Positions 49,009-59,488 of a DNA stretch of 64,000 nucleotides are shown here, one piece after another; within the stretch, counting starts at the first letter, position 1, and each line of letters starts with the position of its first letter. The position numbers and the translations under genes were made by a program. Source of the stretch: Candidatus Dojkabacteria bacterium (GTDB taxonomy: Bacteria; Patescibacteria; Dojkabacteria; SC72; JAFGCJ01). The notes under the pieces are model-generated. The model made no database searches. It was not told where the DNA came from and saw nothing but the letters and a program-made list of their open reading frames with translations. The stretch is from contig JAFGCJ010000002.1 in assembly GCA_016932785.1 (NCBI GenBank), positions 248,001-312,000 on the forward strand, written 5' to 3'.

Positions 49009-50715
49009 ATGACACAGTTCGGATTAGAATTCTTTAACTACATAGCATCTATTCTCGGAATACTTGTTTCATTATCGTCTGCAATCCTCTTTTATATAAC
49101 ACAACGCGTCGAATCTTCAATGAAGACATTCTGGCGCGCATTCGGATTTGCTGCGCTTTCCTTTGCTATCATTTTATCTCTTCTCGAACGAAAATTTCCT
49201 GACATGGCTTTAACGGCACTACTTATTGAACTCGTAGGTTTCGCAAGCATTTTCAGAGGAGTACTTTCTGAACCTACTCTTACACATCTAAGACAGGTGA
49301 AAGAAGACTCTACCAAAAAACTCGAAGATTTCAGCAAGAGCCGAAAAGAGAAGATTAGAAAAATTTTTCTTATTTCGTCCGCAGCACTGTTTATTATTGC
49401 GACGATGGCAACATTAATCTACTTCAATGACCTCATCCTCGAGAAGGTCAGCTTCGGTCCCTACCTAGCGCCAGGATTGATAACACTATCCTCCATCTTC
49501 ATTGCATGCACAATATTTCTTCAGGTTAAAAGGTATTTCACAGAAGGGGGAAACATCAGAACCAAGCTTTTGAACTTATGGCCTCTTATCGCATATGTGT
49601 TTCTACTAATAAGAGGAATACTACTGGTACTATACAGACTACCTGAGACAGATATCCTATTCCTTCACAAGATGAAAACTGTCTTTAGCGTCCCCTGGCA
49701 GATCTCGATACTTATGAGTCTTCTCGGTTTTATTTTTCTCGGATTATGGGTATGGGAATTCATCAAACCTCGTTTCTTTTTGAGAACATATGTCACTTTT
49801 CTCGCTATAGCATCTATAGTATCAAGTTTGGGTTCATTAATTTTCACACTTTTAATATTTAGAATAGTAGAACAAGATAATCTTGAACTCATGACCGAAG
49901 GAGCACAGGCCCAATATCTTGTTATGGAAGACCGATCAAGAACAGCACTGATACTTGCCAGGTCAATTGCATCAGACATAAACATCTCTGACGGGAAAAT
50001 TGCCGATGACTATTCTGCCATATATGACAGAACTGAAACACAGCTTCTTGCTACGGGAACAGATGTTTTAAGAGTTTTCGATGCAAACGGAAACGTAGTC
50101 GTCAGTCCAAGTGACATTCGGGATCAAAATTTATCGTTCGAAGATGATCAAATCCTGCAACAAGTCCTTGAAAACAATCAACCCGTCAAAACCTTCGGCG
50201 TTGAATCACACGTACTATCTCCGGTACTTATAGCACGCGGAATATATCCCATCATGAGCGGTAATAACCTAGTCGGTGCTGTAGAAGTCGGCTACAAGAT
50301 GGATACAGCCTTTGTCGATTTTTCAAAAGATCTAACAGACCTCGACGTTACAATCTACACTGATAAAAACAGATCCGCAACCACTCTTTACAAGGAAGAT
50401 GGCGTTTCAAGATGGGTTGGATCCAATGAGACCAATGAAGTGGTTCTAGAAAATGTACTCAAAGATGGAGAAAGCCAAAGTCTAGCTCTAGACCGGCTAG
50501 GTATAGATTTCTATAGTGCGTTTGTACCGATAAGAGACTTTAATGGCAAAATCATTGGAATGGTTTCTGTGGGATCTCCAACATATGAGCTATTTGAAAG
50601 TTCCAGACAGCAGCTACTGACAGCATTTTTAATTTTGACTCTCGTATCAATTGTGGCTGCAATGATAGGATATTTTGCCCTTCAAAGCTCTAAATCCATG
50701 GTAAAGGAAATTTAA
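49009..50715 (+). CDS. polytopic membrane protein with Cache-like extracellular sensor domain, no output domain
   Basis: 568 aa. About seven N-terminal membrane segments (residues 10-275) are followed by a large extracellular Cache-like sensor domain (about 295-535): ARSIASDINISDG, LRVFDANGNVVVSP, PVLIARGIYPIMSGNNLVGAVEVGY, AFVPIRDFNGKIIGMVSVGSP. A last membrane segment and only ten residues (LQSSKSMVKEI) follow. Cache domains usually drive a kinase, cyclase or chemoreceptor; none is present here. It is probably transcribed together with the large surface protein 21 nt downstream. Confidence 0.8.
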   Translation: MTQFGLEFFNYIASILGILVSLSSAILFYITQRVESSMKTFWRAFGFAALSFAIILSLLERKFPDMALTALLIELVGFASIFRGVLSEPTLTHLRQVKEDSTKKLEDFSKSRKEKIRKIFLISSAALFIIATMATLIYFNDLILEKVSFGPYLAPGLITLSSIFIACTIFLQVKRYFTEGGNIRTKLLNLWPLIAYVFLLIRGILLVLYRLPETDILFLHKMKTVFSVPWQISILMSLLGFIFLGLWVWEFIKPRFFLRTYVTFLAIASIVSSLGSLIFTLLIFRIVEQDNLELMTEGAQAQYLVMEDRSRTALILARSIASDINISDGKIADDYSAIYDRTETQLLATGTDVLRVFDANGNVVVSPSDIRDQNLSFEDDQILQQVLENNQPVKTFGVESHVLSPVLIARGIYPIMSGNNLVGAVEVGYKMDTAFVDFSKDLTDLDVTIYTDKNRSATTLYKEDGVSRWVGSNETNEVVLENVLKDGESQSLALDRLGIDFYSAFVPIRDFNGKIIGMVSVGSPTYELFESSRQQLLTAFLILTLVSIVAAMIGYFALQSSKSMVKEI

Positions 50716-50736
50716 AGTTCTACCCTTTCAGACAGA

Positions 50737-53700
50737 ATGAACAAGATCAAAGAAGAATTGAAAAGAAGACGCCCCATTTTAGGAATAATAATTTCTGTTT
50801 CAGTCTTACTTATAGCGGTTATGTTTCCTGTTGCATCACTATTTGAAAATAATTTTCTTGTAAGAATATTTAGGGAAGGCAATATTAAAGAGAACACCTC
50901 CACGAAATTCATAATGTCCATTCCATTTACAAATCAAATATATTTCACTTACGACCTGGGAAAAATTACCATCGATGAGCACGGCGCACAGATGAAAGAA
51001 GACCAGACAAAGGGAGAAATCGAATTACTTGATCATTTGGAGTTCGAAAGAGGATCAGAGATTCAGGGATTCAAAGAATACAGCGTTACATCAGATTCAT
51101 CTTCAATCACTTATCAGATATCGGACGACTATGACAACTGGTACTACTTTAACGGAGAAAAATGGGAACCTGTACAAGACTGTTCCACCTGTGAAAACAG
51201 TGCAAATGAAATTAACGAACATATTGACGATATAGATTTCAAAGAAGGATTTGTAAAAATAAAGACTATACTGAGGTCCGATGGCAATACAAGTCCAAGG
51301 CTGTTAAGACTTGAGCTAGAAATCAACGGGAGCGAACCACGGCTAACACAGAGGCAACGGAACTGGATGACAGTTCTTGGAGCTTCAGACAATTCCTCCT
51401 TAAGCAAGGACAATAATAAGACTATGCAGGAAGGATGTCTGTGCGACAGAGGAATAACGATTATGAGTGTCAGATATAACGGCCCTGACGGTGTGACTAT
51501 CAATGTTACAACAAGAAAATATGGAGACGTTGGAGCATTCATAAATGTACAAGACGGAGACATAATAACAATTGACGGTTCGGATCTAGAATTTGCCCGT
51601 CTTGGTGCTGAAACAGATTTTGAAATCTCTGGAATCTGTGAAGACGAATTTGACGAAGAATGCATCAAAACAATTACGGTTCATACTTCATGCTCAGAAC
51701 CCATCTTTGGTATAGCCTTTGAAAATATTTCTGTTCTGTCATACATTGACGGGAACGGTAATGTATGTGACGACGAAAATGATCCTCCTTTAATTCTAGA
51801 TGATGCTGCAACAATATGTGCAAACACCATGGCCGTCATTGACGTTCTGGCAAACGACAGTGATCCAGACGGCGAGATCCTACCAGGAACCGTAGATATA
51901 ATCTCTAATCCTTCTAAAGGCTCTACTGATATTAATTCACAAACAGGAGTAATACACTATACACCCAATAAAAATTACACGGGGACAGATACTTTTATAT
52001 ACGAAGCCTGTGACACAAATAATGCATGCGGAACAGCTACCGTGACAATAATTATTAACGACTGTTCACAAAATGACCCACCTGATCCACAAAACGACTA
52101 CACAAAAATTTGCACAAATGAAAGAACTACTATTAATGTTCTTTCAAATGACTCTGATCCTAATGGAGAAATAGACCGTAACACTCTAGAGATTGTATCA
52201 GGACCACTACATGGTACAGTAGACGATCTAAACAAGATCCAGGGTTCAATTACTTATACTCCCGATCAGGACTATGTTGGAAATGACACAATAATTTACC
52301 AAATATGCGATAACGACGGAGCATGCTCTTCGGCATCAGTATTTATAACTGTAGAGGAATGCTCCCCACTACCACAGGTCAACCCGGATCAAGCTCAGCT
52401 CTGCGTTAATACAAAAGTGCAGGTTGACATTCTTGCAAACGACTACGATCAAAACAATTCTCTTGATCCAGCAAGTGTAGCTGTTATCTCCGGACCTGGA
52501 AATGGCACATATGAAATTGATCAATCCAACGGAAAAATTACATATATTCCATACAAAGATTTCATCGGAACAGACCTTCTGAGCTACAGGGTATGCAACT
52601 CAAATAATGATTGTTCCACAACAACCCTCACGCTCACTGTTAAGGCATGTACCACAGTCAATCCCCATCTAGTCCTTGAGATCGACGACTCAGCCATTTG
52701 TGATCACGAGGACGTAACAATAACTGCAAAAGGTGTCGTTGTACTGCCTCAAGGTCAGTATGCGAAGCTCCGTTTAGCCTGGAGAATAGCCGAGCCAGAA
52801 GAAAAGCGTACAGAAATAGAATATTATAATTACGGCATAGTCAGCAATGGGTACTCTTTTTTGAAAGATATACCATGGCCGGGAATAGACGAGGACGAGG
52901 GGATCATCAAAATAGAGGTGACTGCAACCTTGCTTGATCCCGTTACAAATGAGCCTATACTGTCAGAAGACGCACTCGAAGAATACTACTGGTTCCCATG
53001 GATATGTCCACCACCTCCCCCGCCTCCACCTCCACCTCCTCCACCAACAGACTATGAGGGATCAATTAGTATTAACACAAACCTTTGCGGTGTAACATAC
53101 GGAAACGTTAATCTGACATTCACAGGGCAGACATCTATAAATCCCGATACTATAGAAAACCTTGAATATTCTCTTATAACTGCGCTTGAAGAAGGATCTT
53201 CCTGGAGAGAAATAGACTTGTCAAAATCAGGTACTTTCATTTTCGACACATTTAATTTAAATAACGGTACATACTATCTGGTTGTTAGGGCAACCCTAAA
53301 GGACGCCACCGAAATCTATTCTGAATACTGTTCGTTCACTGTAGATCAGACAAAAGCCGATCCAGAGTGCCTAATATTTGGAGCAAACCAATTTGTTCTC
53401 GAATCTCAGCCTTCACCAATATCCGAAAGTGGAATAATATCTCTTGTAAAAAATGAGCCGCATATCTTTTATCTAGAGGCCAAATGTGCCTCCAGAGCAG
53501 GAGTCGTAAATATGGACACCTCAGAATATTACCCTCTTTCCTATGATCCATATTTGAAGCTGTGGACAGGAGATTTAACCTTCAAAGAAGAGGGAACGTT
53601 CAAGCTTCAGGGAGTAGTCTCCGGTGGAAGCCACAGTTATTTCAGAGAGATCAATACCGCTTTTGTAACTGAGAAGTCAACAATTATTGATTCCGACTCG

Positions 53701-54468
53701 AAAAACCCACTCGAAGAGGTGAATATAACGATCTACAACAAGGATCCGGACACACAAGAATTTTCAAAATGGAACAGCGAAACTTACAGCATAAGCAATC
53801 CTATGAAAACAGACAAAAACGGTGAATTTAGTGTAATTCTTCCGGAAGGTGTCTACTACCTTGAGGCAACAAAGTCAGGATACAATCCCTCTACTTCCTT
53901 GATAACAGAACTGGAGGAACACAGTGTGGTTACAGGTAATATTGAACTTGAACCAAAAGGAAATTTTCTCGCTCAAATAGGTCGTTTCTTTAGTAAAAAA
54001 GGAAACACATATAATTTTCCGCTCACTATTCATCCTCTTCCAGACCATTATCTACTAGAAATAGGAAGCAGTGTACCGGAAATTACGGCCTACAATTCAG
54101 AAGGACAATTAGTAAACATTTTAGAAACATACAGTGATAAACCACGAGTAGTAATGGTATATAGCAGCTGGAACACACTGGCTGAAGAGCAGGTAAAACA
54201 ATTTGTCAGTCTATCAAATACACTCGATGAATACTCCTTCATTCCGATTTCAACCATGGAGCCCGACAACGTAAACCTTACATACCTTGATAGAGGAAGA
54301 TACGACTTGGAATTTTACAAACCCTCAAACTCTTTTTATGACAATTATTTTATTATAAGTTTGCCCGAATTTTTCCTGATTGACGAGAGTAATAAGGTTC
54401 AGGGTATAATAGTAGGACCGAGATCTGAGCAAGAGCTCGAGAGAACAATAACAGATATACTGGACTGA
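50737..54468 (+). CDS. large surface protein with Big_9/cadherin-like repeats and C-terminal thioredoxin-like domain
   Basis: 1243 aa. An N-terminal membrane segment (IISVSVLLIAVMFPVASLF) is followed by about 350 residues of Cys-containing region. Three tandem Ig-like/cadherin repeats follow (about 355-640: DVLANDSDPDGEILPGTVDI...ISNPSKGSTDINSQTGVIHYTPNKNYTGTDTFIYEACD and relatives). A poly-Pro linker (13 Pro, near 770), beta domains and a carboxypeptidase-regulatory-like unit come next. The last 150 residues are a thioredoxin fold (PRVVMVYSSWNTLAEEQ, LPEFFLIDESNKVQGIIVG) without CxxC. It probably acts in adhesion or host contact, which is inference. Confidence 0.87.
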   Translation: MNKIKEELKRRRPILGIIISVSVLLIAVMFPVASLFENNFLVRIFREGNIKENTSTKFIMSIPFTNQIYFTYDLGKITIDEHGAQMKEDQTKGEIELLDHLEFERGSEIQGFKEYSVTSDSSSITYQISDDYDNWYYFNGEKWEPVQDCSTCENSANEINEHIDDIDFKEGFVKIKTILRSDGNTSPRLLRLELEINGSEPRLTQRQRNWMTVLGASDNSSLSKDNNKTMQEGCLCDRGITIMSVRYNGPDGVTINVTTRKYGDVGAFINVQDGDIITIDGSDLEFARLGAETDFEISGICEDEFDEECIKTITVHTSCSEPIFGIAFENISVLSYIDGNGNVCDDENDPPLILDDAATICANTMAVIDVLANDSDPDGEILPGTVDIISNPSKGSTDINSQTGVIHYTPNKNYTGTDTFIYEACDTNNACGTATVTIIINDCSQNDPPDPQNDYTKICTNERTTINVLSNDSDPNGEIDRNTLEIVSGPLHGTVDDLNKIQGSITYTPDQDYVGNDTIIYQICDNDGACSSASVFITVEECSPLPQVNPDQAQLCVNTKVQVDILANDYDQNNSLDPASVAVISGPGNGTYEIDQSNGKITYIPYKDFIGTDLLSYRVCNSNNDCSTTTLTLTVKACTTVNPHLVLEIDDSAICDHEDVTITAKGVVVLPQGQYAKLRLAWRIAEPEEKRTEIEYYNYGIVSNGYSFLKDIPWPGIDEDEGIIKIEVTATLLDPVTNEPILSEDALEEYYWFPWICPPPPPPPPPPPPPTDYEGSISINTNLCGVTYGNVNLTFTGQTSINPDTIENLEYSLITALEEGSSWREIDLSKSGTFIFDTFNLNNGTYYLVVRATLKDATEIYSEYCSFTVDQTKADPECLIFGANQFVLESQPSPISESGIISLVKNEPHIFYLEAKCASRAGVVNMDTSEYYPLSYDPYLKLWTGDLTFKEEGTFKLQGVVSGGSHSYFREINTAFVTEKSTIIDSDSKNPLEEVNITIYNKDPDTQEFSKWNSETYSISNPMKTDKNGEFSVILPEGVYYLEATKSGYNPSTSLITELEEHSVVTGNIELEPKGNFLAQIGRFFSKKGNTYNFPLTIHPLPDHYLLEIGSSVPEITAYNSEGQLVNILETYSDKPRVVMVYSSWNTLAEEQVKQFVSLSNTLDEYSFIPISTMEPDNVNLTYLDRGRYDLEFYKPSNSFYDNYFIISLPEFFLIDESNKVQGIIVGPRSEQELERTITDILD

Positions 54469-54558
54469 TCGATATTCTTTAGTTCTCCCAACAAATATCG
54501 GGCGCGTTTCAAGTTTCGGTCACTAGCCTATTTATCTTATTTGTTATTTCCTCATCTT

Positions 54559-55431
54559 ATGGCCGAGAAGAAAACAGAGAAAAAGGTTGAAGTATCGTCC
54601 CCTGTTGATTCTTCAACTACAACCACACCTGAAGCTCCAGCAAAGAAATCTTCGAAAGGACTTCTTATCGTTCTTGTAATAATTCTTGTACTTGTTATCC
54701 TAGGGCTTACCTGTTCATTAATTTGTGTTGTTTCGGGTTTCGGATCTGACATAATCGACCAAATAACAGAGGAAAGCACCGATGAGGAAGACGACGATGA
54801 AGAAGAATCTGAAATTAATGAAGACGAAGATACGAATGACGACGATGAAGAGGAAGAAAGTACACCTGCAAGATCTACATTTAGCGGCAGTGTCGTCTCT
54901 GGAACATATGCTTCCGGATGGCAGATAAAAGAATACCTAGACGGCGCGGGATCTTCGATGCTTGTCTCCGGAGTTACTTACCAGGGACTAACCGGTCTCG
55001 AAATTTATACTCCATCAAACAAGCTTGTCTTTAAAATGAGTGCTGTAAGTGGAATCGGAGGAACAGACGCATGTGAAAAACTCCATACATTCTCCGATAC
55101 AAGTGCATCCTACATTTCTGATGTACAGACTAGATCTTTAGCAAGCGGAGTAACAACAACCGTCGTCGATCTATCAGCATCTACCTATTCACAATTCAAC
55201 CTGTTTGACTTAAAAGCCAGAAGGATTGGTTCTGATCTATACTACGACAAAACATCCGCCTCAAGTTTTGACACAGCATGCGGGATAGACTACCAATTTT
55301 GGTGGTTTAATAATCTCAAGTTCAAAGCTGACGGATCAGATACTTCAGGTTATGATGTAGAGATAATGAATTCTCCAACTCCTTCTGAATTTACTGAACT
55401 GGAGAACATTCTCGGATCTCTGTCAGTATAG
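54559..55431 (+). CDS. membrane-anchored hypothetical protein with acidic linker
   Basis: 290 aa from ATG 54559 (MAEKKTEKKVEV); a TTG 18 nt upstream is less likely. A Lys/Thr-rich start, one membrane segment (LLIVLVIILVLVILGLTCSLICVVSG, about 41-66), an acidic low-complexity linker of Asp/Glu (75-112) and a globular domain of 175 residues (SGSVVSGTYASGWQIKEYLDGAGSSMLVSGVTYQGLTGLEIYTPSNKLVF). Unrecognised. It follows the large surface protein and shares its orientation. Confidence 0.72.
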   Translation: MAEKKTEKKVEVSSPVDSSTTTTPEAPAKKSSKGLLIVLVIILVLVILGLTCSLICVVSGFGSDIIDQITEESTDEEDDDEEESEINEDEDTNDDDEEEESTPARSTFSGSVVSGTYASGWQIKEYLDGAGSSMLVSGVTYQGLTGLEIYTPSNKLVFKMSAVSGIGGTDACEKLHTFSDTSASYISDVQTRSLASGVTTTVVDLSASTYSQFNLFDLKARRIGSDLYYDKTSASSFDTACGIDYQFWWFNNLKFKADGSDTSGYDVEIMNSPTPSEFTELENILGSLSV

Positions 55432-55472
55432 TCAAAAAATTTTCTGCCCAGAAAAATTTATAGATTTATATT

Positions 55473-55724
55473 ATGGCCGTATTTAAACGGTTAATATTGG
55501 GCAGTTACATCATTTCTAGAGTTATTATAGCTATTTCAATTTTTATACCAGGAATAGCTTTCTTGCTAATCGCCATAAGCAGAAGCCCATTTACACGACC
55601 TGCTGAGGCAGATTTTAAATCTGGTCAAATAAAATCTCAGATCACACAAGAAGAAAATATTGAAGACACCTCTGAGCACGTAGAAATTGGCTTCACTCAG
55701 GTCATAAGACCACTTTCAAGGTAG
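55473..55724 (+). CDS. small membrane protein (83 aa)
   Basis: A basic start (MAVFKRLIL) and one long hydrophobic segment (SYIISRVIIAISIFIPGIAFLLIAI) precede a polar tail (RSPFTRPAEADFKSGQIKSQITQEENIEDTSEHVEIGFTQ). Unrecognised. It converges on truB with a 4-nt gap, so it uses the last available bases before the minus-strand gene. Confidence 0.6.
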   Translation: MAVFKRLILGSYIISRVIIAISIFIPGIAFLLIAISRSPFTRPAEADFKSGQIKSQITQEENIEDTSEHVEIGFTQVIRPLSR

Positions 55725-55728
55725 GCTT

Positions 55729-56427
55729 TTAATTACTGAAGGTAAACTTTTCAAGGTCAATTATTTTTGAGCCGATATTATCTTCTGTAATACTTTTGAC
55801 CAAAAATGCATTCTCTACTTTGAAATCACCTACAAAGAGTCTCCTCAAGTCAACAGAATTGCCATAAACACCAATTTTCCTTCCAAGATCGGCTATAAGC
55901 TTTCGAACGTATGTCCCGCTTGAACAGACGATTTCAAAAGTAACAACAGGCCAGTTAAATTTCTTTATTTCAAAACTATAGACGTTTATCTTTTTAGGCT
56001 CGAGGAAGAATTTTATTCCTTTTCTAGCTAGAGAATAGGCCCTCTCTCCCTTAACACGTTTTGCAGAATATTTTGGAGGGATCTGTGCAATCGGCCCTAC
56101 AAACAAAGCCAAAGGGCCTTCAATATCCTTACTTGTAAATTTAGGAAGTTTGCCACATCGCTCGATGACTTCACCAGTTGAATCCATTGTATCTGTCTCG
56201 TATCCGAACTCAGCTCTGACTTCATACCCTTTTTTCAACTTCTGCAGTGAGTCATTTAATTTTGTTCCTTTGCCGAGCAGAATTACTAGAAGACCCGTTG
56301 CAAAAGGGTCAAGGGTGCCTGAATGTCCGATTTTCTGATCTTTTGGAAGAATTTTCTTCAACTTTCTTATCACATCGTACGAAGTGACACCTTTCTCCTT
56401 ATCGACAAGAAGGATACCATCAAACAT
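55729..56427 (-). CDS. truB: tRNA pseudouridine(55) synthase TruB
   Basis: Isomerises U55 in the T-loop of tRNAs. Catalytic Asp in GHSGTLDPFATGLLVILLGKGTK (about 34-56); LVDKEKGVTSYDVIRKLK and GTYVRKLIADLGRKIGVYG are the other signatures. At 232 aa it ends soon after the catalytic core, so the C-terminal PUA domain of typical bacterial TruB (about 300 aa) is reduced or absent. Such trimmed enzymes are common in CPR genomes. Confidence 0.95.
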   Translation of the reverse strand: MFDGILLVDKEKGVTSYDVIRKLKKILPKDQKIGHSGTLDPFATGLLVILLGKGTKLNDSLQKLKKGYEVRAEFGYETDTMDSTGEVIERCGKLPKFTSKDIEGPLALFVGPIAQIPPKYSAKRVKGERAYSLARKGIKFFLEPKKINVYSFEIKKFNWPVVTFEIVCSSGTYVRKLIADLGRKIGVYGNSVDLRRLFVGDFKVENAFLVKSITEDNIGSKIIDLEKFTFSN

Positions 56428-56450
56428 ATAGGCCCATTTAATGAATTAAA

Positions 56451-59222
56451 CTAAAAGGTTGATGTTGCAATAAAGGTAAGTTGGTCAGTATAGGTCCCAG
56501 TCCCATCTTCTATATCGGGACTTGCTCCAATTGCCCACTGCACACGTCCTCCCTGAACTGGATTACCATTCGTGTTAAGAATTTCTACCGGAGCAGATTG
56601 AGGAAGATCACAATAATAATCATCGCCTGAAGTACAGTCACAGTCACCGTGTATATTTAGGAACCCAGAAGTTGCAGTACTAACAAATCCACTGGGATGG
56701 TTAAGACCGTAATATCCACTTCCAGTTCCAGTAATCTGATACTCTGACCCCGAAGGAACGCTTGGGATTTCATTGCTAGCATCCTTATACAAAGCCTGGT
56801 TAGCACTGATAACGGTGACCACTCCTCCAGAGTCAGCATTTGTCTCAATATCCATCCAGATAGAATTTACGGTACCCGTAAGACCGTCGGCATGAAGTAT
56901 ACCGGTATCACCAGAGTTCCGAACCTCAGTTATAAGCATCTCACCAAGATCTACCACATAACCGGCATCATCACTTGCCCCGCTGTGGCTATCACAGGGA
57001 CTGGTACCACCGGCAGCATCACAATCTACATCCGTAGTCGCCGTATCAATATCAAAACTTAATACCGTATCCACATACCCCGTTACATTGACAGTGTCAT
57101 CATCAATGATAGGAACGGAAAGTTCACCGAAATCGATGTCCGTGCCATTATCAAGAGTTATCTGAGTATCATACTCTCCTACGTTATCAGGATTAATAAT
57201 CAGAGTATCACCTTGACTCGGAGTATCTGTGTTTGTACCTATTTTAATGTGAACAACACTATTGGAAGCAATCTCTGTTGCACCCGCATCCGTAGGAGCC
57301 GTAAAAGTAATTACGTCATTTGTAGAATCAATATTTACCCCCCAAACTCCACTTCCTGCACTTGCCGCCAAGGTTTTATCTGCCCCATCATCCTCAAGAT
57401 CGATATCGTCTATACCAATACCATTAAAATCAAAGTCATTTGTACCATCAGTAGTAGTTTGATTCGGAACAAAATCAACAGTTATAGTATCTCCAGATGA
57501 ATTTATGGCATAAGTAGTTGTAAACTGAATATCATGATTCGACGCAGTGCTAACCTGCAACCTTGTCATAGTATCTTTTATCCCGACAAGACTAAACGCC
57601 CCTGTACCAGTAAGACCCGACACCTTCCAGTACTCCACCCCACCATCCATGACGACCTCAACGTTGGGATTTAGCTCATCCACATAGAACAAACCTTCAC
57701 AATCAGGACCAACATCCTCAACCGATTGAGCATTAGGACAAATAGCCACTTGATCCCCTAAACCTTTTCTTACATATAATGAATACGATCCTCCGCGAGA
57801 ACCAGGCAGATCAGAAAAGCCTCCCGGATAGTGGAAAAACGCCTTTCCTTCACCAACGCCTGCATCCAACTCCTCCCAATTTAGATCCTCATCTACAAAC
57901 TCCACGTCAAACTCCGCCACTCTAAGGTCACCTTCCTTAACACCTATTTCTACATCTCCAAGTTGCGGGTTCTCCCCTACATCCACAATCCACGAATCTG
58001 TTCTAACAGCATCAAGATTTTCAGCCAAGTTTATTACCTTGAAATGCTGCTCACAGTGAGTTGCATAGTCACAAGTACCAGAGCCATCACACCCAGCCTG
58101 ACACAAGAAGCTCCCGCCACGAGCATAATTATCATCACCATATGCAATGCTGAATGAATAAGTATCATTACACACATTTTCGGCCTCACACTGACCACTG
58201 GAACATGCCGTGCCCGGTGGACAATTCCTCCAATCAAGTTCACCAGTCGGAAAGCTACAACTACCATCAGCTGCGCATCTCATAACTTCTCTTCCCTGCT
58301 GACACAAAGAATCATTACACATACTAAATTCTCCATAATTGCAACTCAGGACATTATCCGTCCCACAGTTATCTGTGAGCGTATATCCTTCTTCCGCAAC
58401 AACCTGCTGAAGATACGAATCCGTCTGATCGTCAGAGCTACGGCAGGAACCTGAACCATCACAAGATGTGAACCACTGTGTACCAGTACAATTACCGGAC
58501 ACACAGGTTTCTCCGTAATAACAGTAGTACTCAGGGGAAACCTCAGATACAACTCCATTACCGGTACATGTTGAACCAGATGGTATACTCTCTACATAGT
58601 CATTGGTATCACAAGATCCGTTCCCATCGCAATATCCATCTCCCCGTTTTCTTTGACACTGTCCATTGCAGCTCCACGAAGTATATTGACACTCACTATC
58701 CGGATCGTGATTATCGTTAACATTATGACAAATTCCAGCCGTTCCATCATATGCATCGCACCGCTGACACGTTCCCGAGCAAGAAATATTACAACAGAAA
58801 CCGTCGACACAATATCCTGAAGTGCATTCACTTGAATTAGAGCATGACTGTCCGTTATTCTTTGTAGAATCTGTCTCCGGAGAATGATATATCGTAGTAC
58901 CTGGTGAACCTACTCGAACGACATCCTCCTGATCATCTGTCTGATCGTCTGAGGTTGAAACTCCTTTTACTCCTCCTGATGCACCATTTTCATCTTCATC
59001 ACTAGAACGAGAAAATTGCGTTTCCTCTGACTTATCGAGGATATCATCATCTTCATCTTTAGAAGAAATAGGATCAAAAAGATAGATCCACAGCCAGAGA
59101 AGCAATAACAACATAATCATTATCTTCATACTGGTTTTAAGAACATCGCTATCAAGCCATGGAAATCTATTTTTCAATTTCCATTTAATATTTCTTGCTT
59201 TTAGTCTTAATCTCGTAAACAT
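56451..59222 (-). CDS. large Cys-rich membrane-anchored surface protein
   Basis: 923 aa. An N-terminal membrane segment (MKIMIMLLLLLWLWIYLF, near 32-50) and a Ser/Asp linker are followed by a region of Cys-rich small modules (about 125-395; GYCVDGFCCNISCSGTCQRC, CNGQCQRKRGDGYCDGNGSC, CDGSGSC-type repeats; many Cys). Then come beta domains, including one near 570-780 with repeated DTITVDFVPN/DTLIINPDN-type strands. The Cys modules resemble those of bacterial surface or scaffold proteins and would need oxidative folding outside the cell. No known adhesin signature was recognised. Confidence 0.85.
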   Translation of the reverse strand: MFTRLRLKARNIKWKLKNRFPWLDSDVLKTSMKIMIMLLLLLWLWIYLFDPISSKDEDDDILDKSEETQFSRSSDEDENGASGGVKGVSTSDDQTDDQEDVVRVGSPGTTIYHSPETDSTKNNGQSCSNSSECTSGYCVDGFCCNISCSGTCQRCDAYDGTAGICHNVNDNHDPDSECQYTSWSCNGQCQRKRGDGYCDGNGSCDTNDYVESIPSGSTCTGNGVVSEVSPEYYCYYGETCVSGNCTGTQWFTSCDGSGSCRSSDDQTDSYLQQVVAEEGYTLTDNCGTDNVLSCNYGEFSMCNDSLCQQGREVMRCAADGSCSFPTGELDWRNCPPGTACSSGQCEAENVCNDTYSFSIAYGDDNYARGGSFLCQAGCDGSGTCDYATHCEQHFKVINLAENLDAVRTDSWIVDVGENPQLGDVEIGVKEGDLRVAEFDVEFVDEDLNWEELDAGVGEGKAFFHYPGGFSDLPGSRGGSYSLYVRKGLGDQVAICPNAQSVEDVGPDCEGLFYVDELNPNVEVVMDGGVEYWKVSGLTGTGAFSLVGIKDTMTRLQVSTASNHDIQFTTTYAINSSGDTITVDFVPNQTTTDGTNDFDFNGIGIDDIDLEDDGADKTLAASAGSGVWGVNIDSTNDVITFTAPTDAGATEIASNSVVHIKIGTNTDTPSQGDTLIINPDNVGEYDTQITLDNGTDIDFGELSVPIIDDDTVNVTGYVDTVLSFDIDTATTDVDCDAAGGTSPCDSHSGASDDAGYVVDLGEMLITEVRNSGDTGILHADGLTGTVNSIWMDIETNADSGGVVTVISANQALYKDASNEIPSVPSGSEYQITGTGSGYYGLNHPSGFVSTATSGFLNIHGDCDCTSGDDYYCDLPQSAPVEILNTNGNPVQGGRVQWAIGASPDIEDGTGTYTDQLTFIATSTF

Positions 59223-59476
59223 CCCTACTCTTCTAGTAATAAGAGAAGTAAATGCCCGAATAAAGAAAAACTAACCCTTGGAAATGGGCAGATCATAGCC
59301 AGAATTACTGACTTAACTAACATTCAGGCAGTTTAATTAAACTGAGTTATGAGCCTAATATCAATCTATAGGAATTTCCATCCAAAGTCAACCCTGCAAA
59401 ACCCCAGATATGCCTATAACAATGCGAAATATTGCGTAGGAACATAGTTCGAGTAGAAACATCATCAACTTTGAGC

Positions 59477-59482
59477 TATAAT
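59477..59482 (+). promoter_or_regulatory. -10 box of the T-box transcript
   Basis: TATAAT preceded at 17 nt by the weak TAGAAA. Transcription would start near 59489, just before the T-box leader. The rest of the 515-nt gap (59223-59476) shows no gene; it presumably holds the promoter of the minus-strand surface protein at 59222. Confidence 0.45.
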
Positions 59483-59488
59483 TACAAC

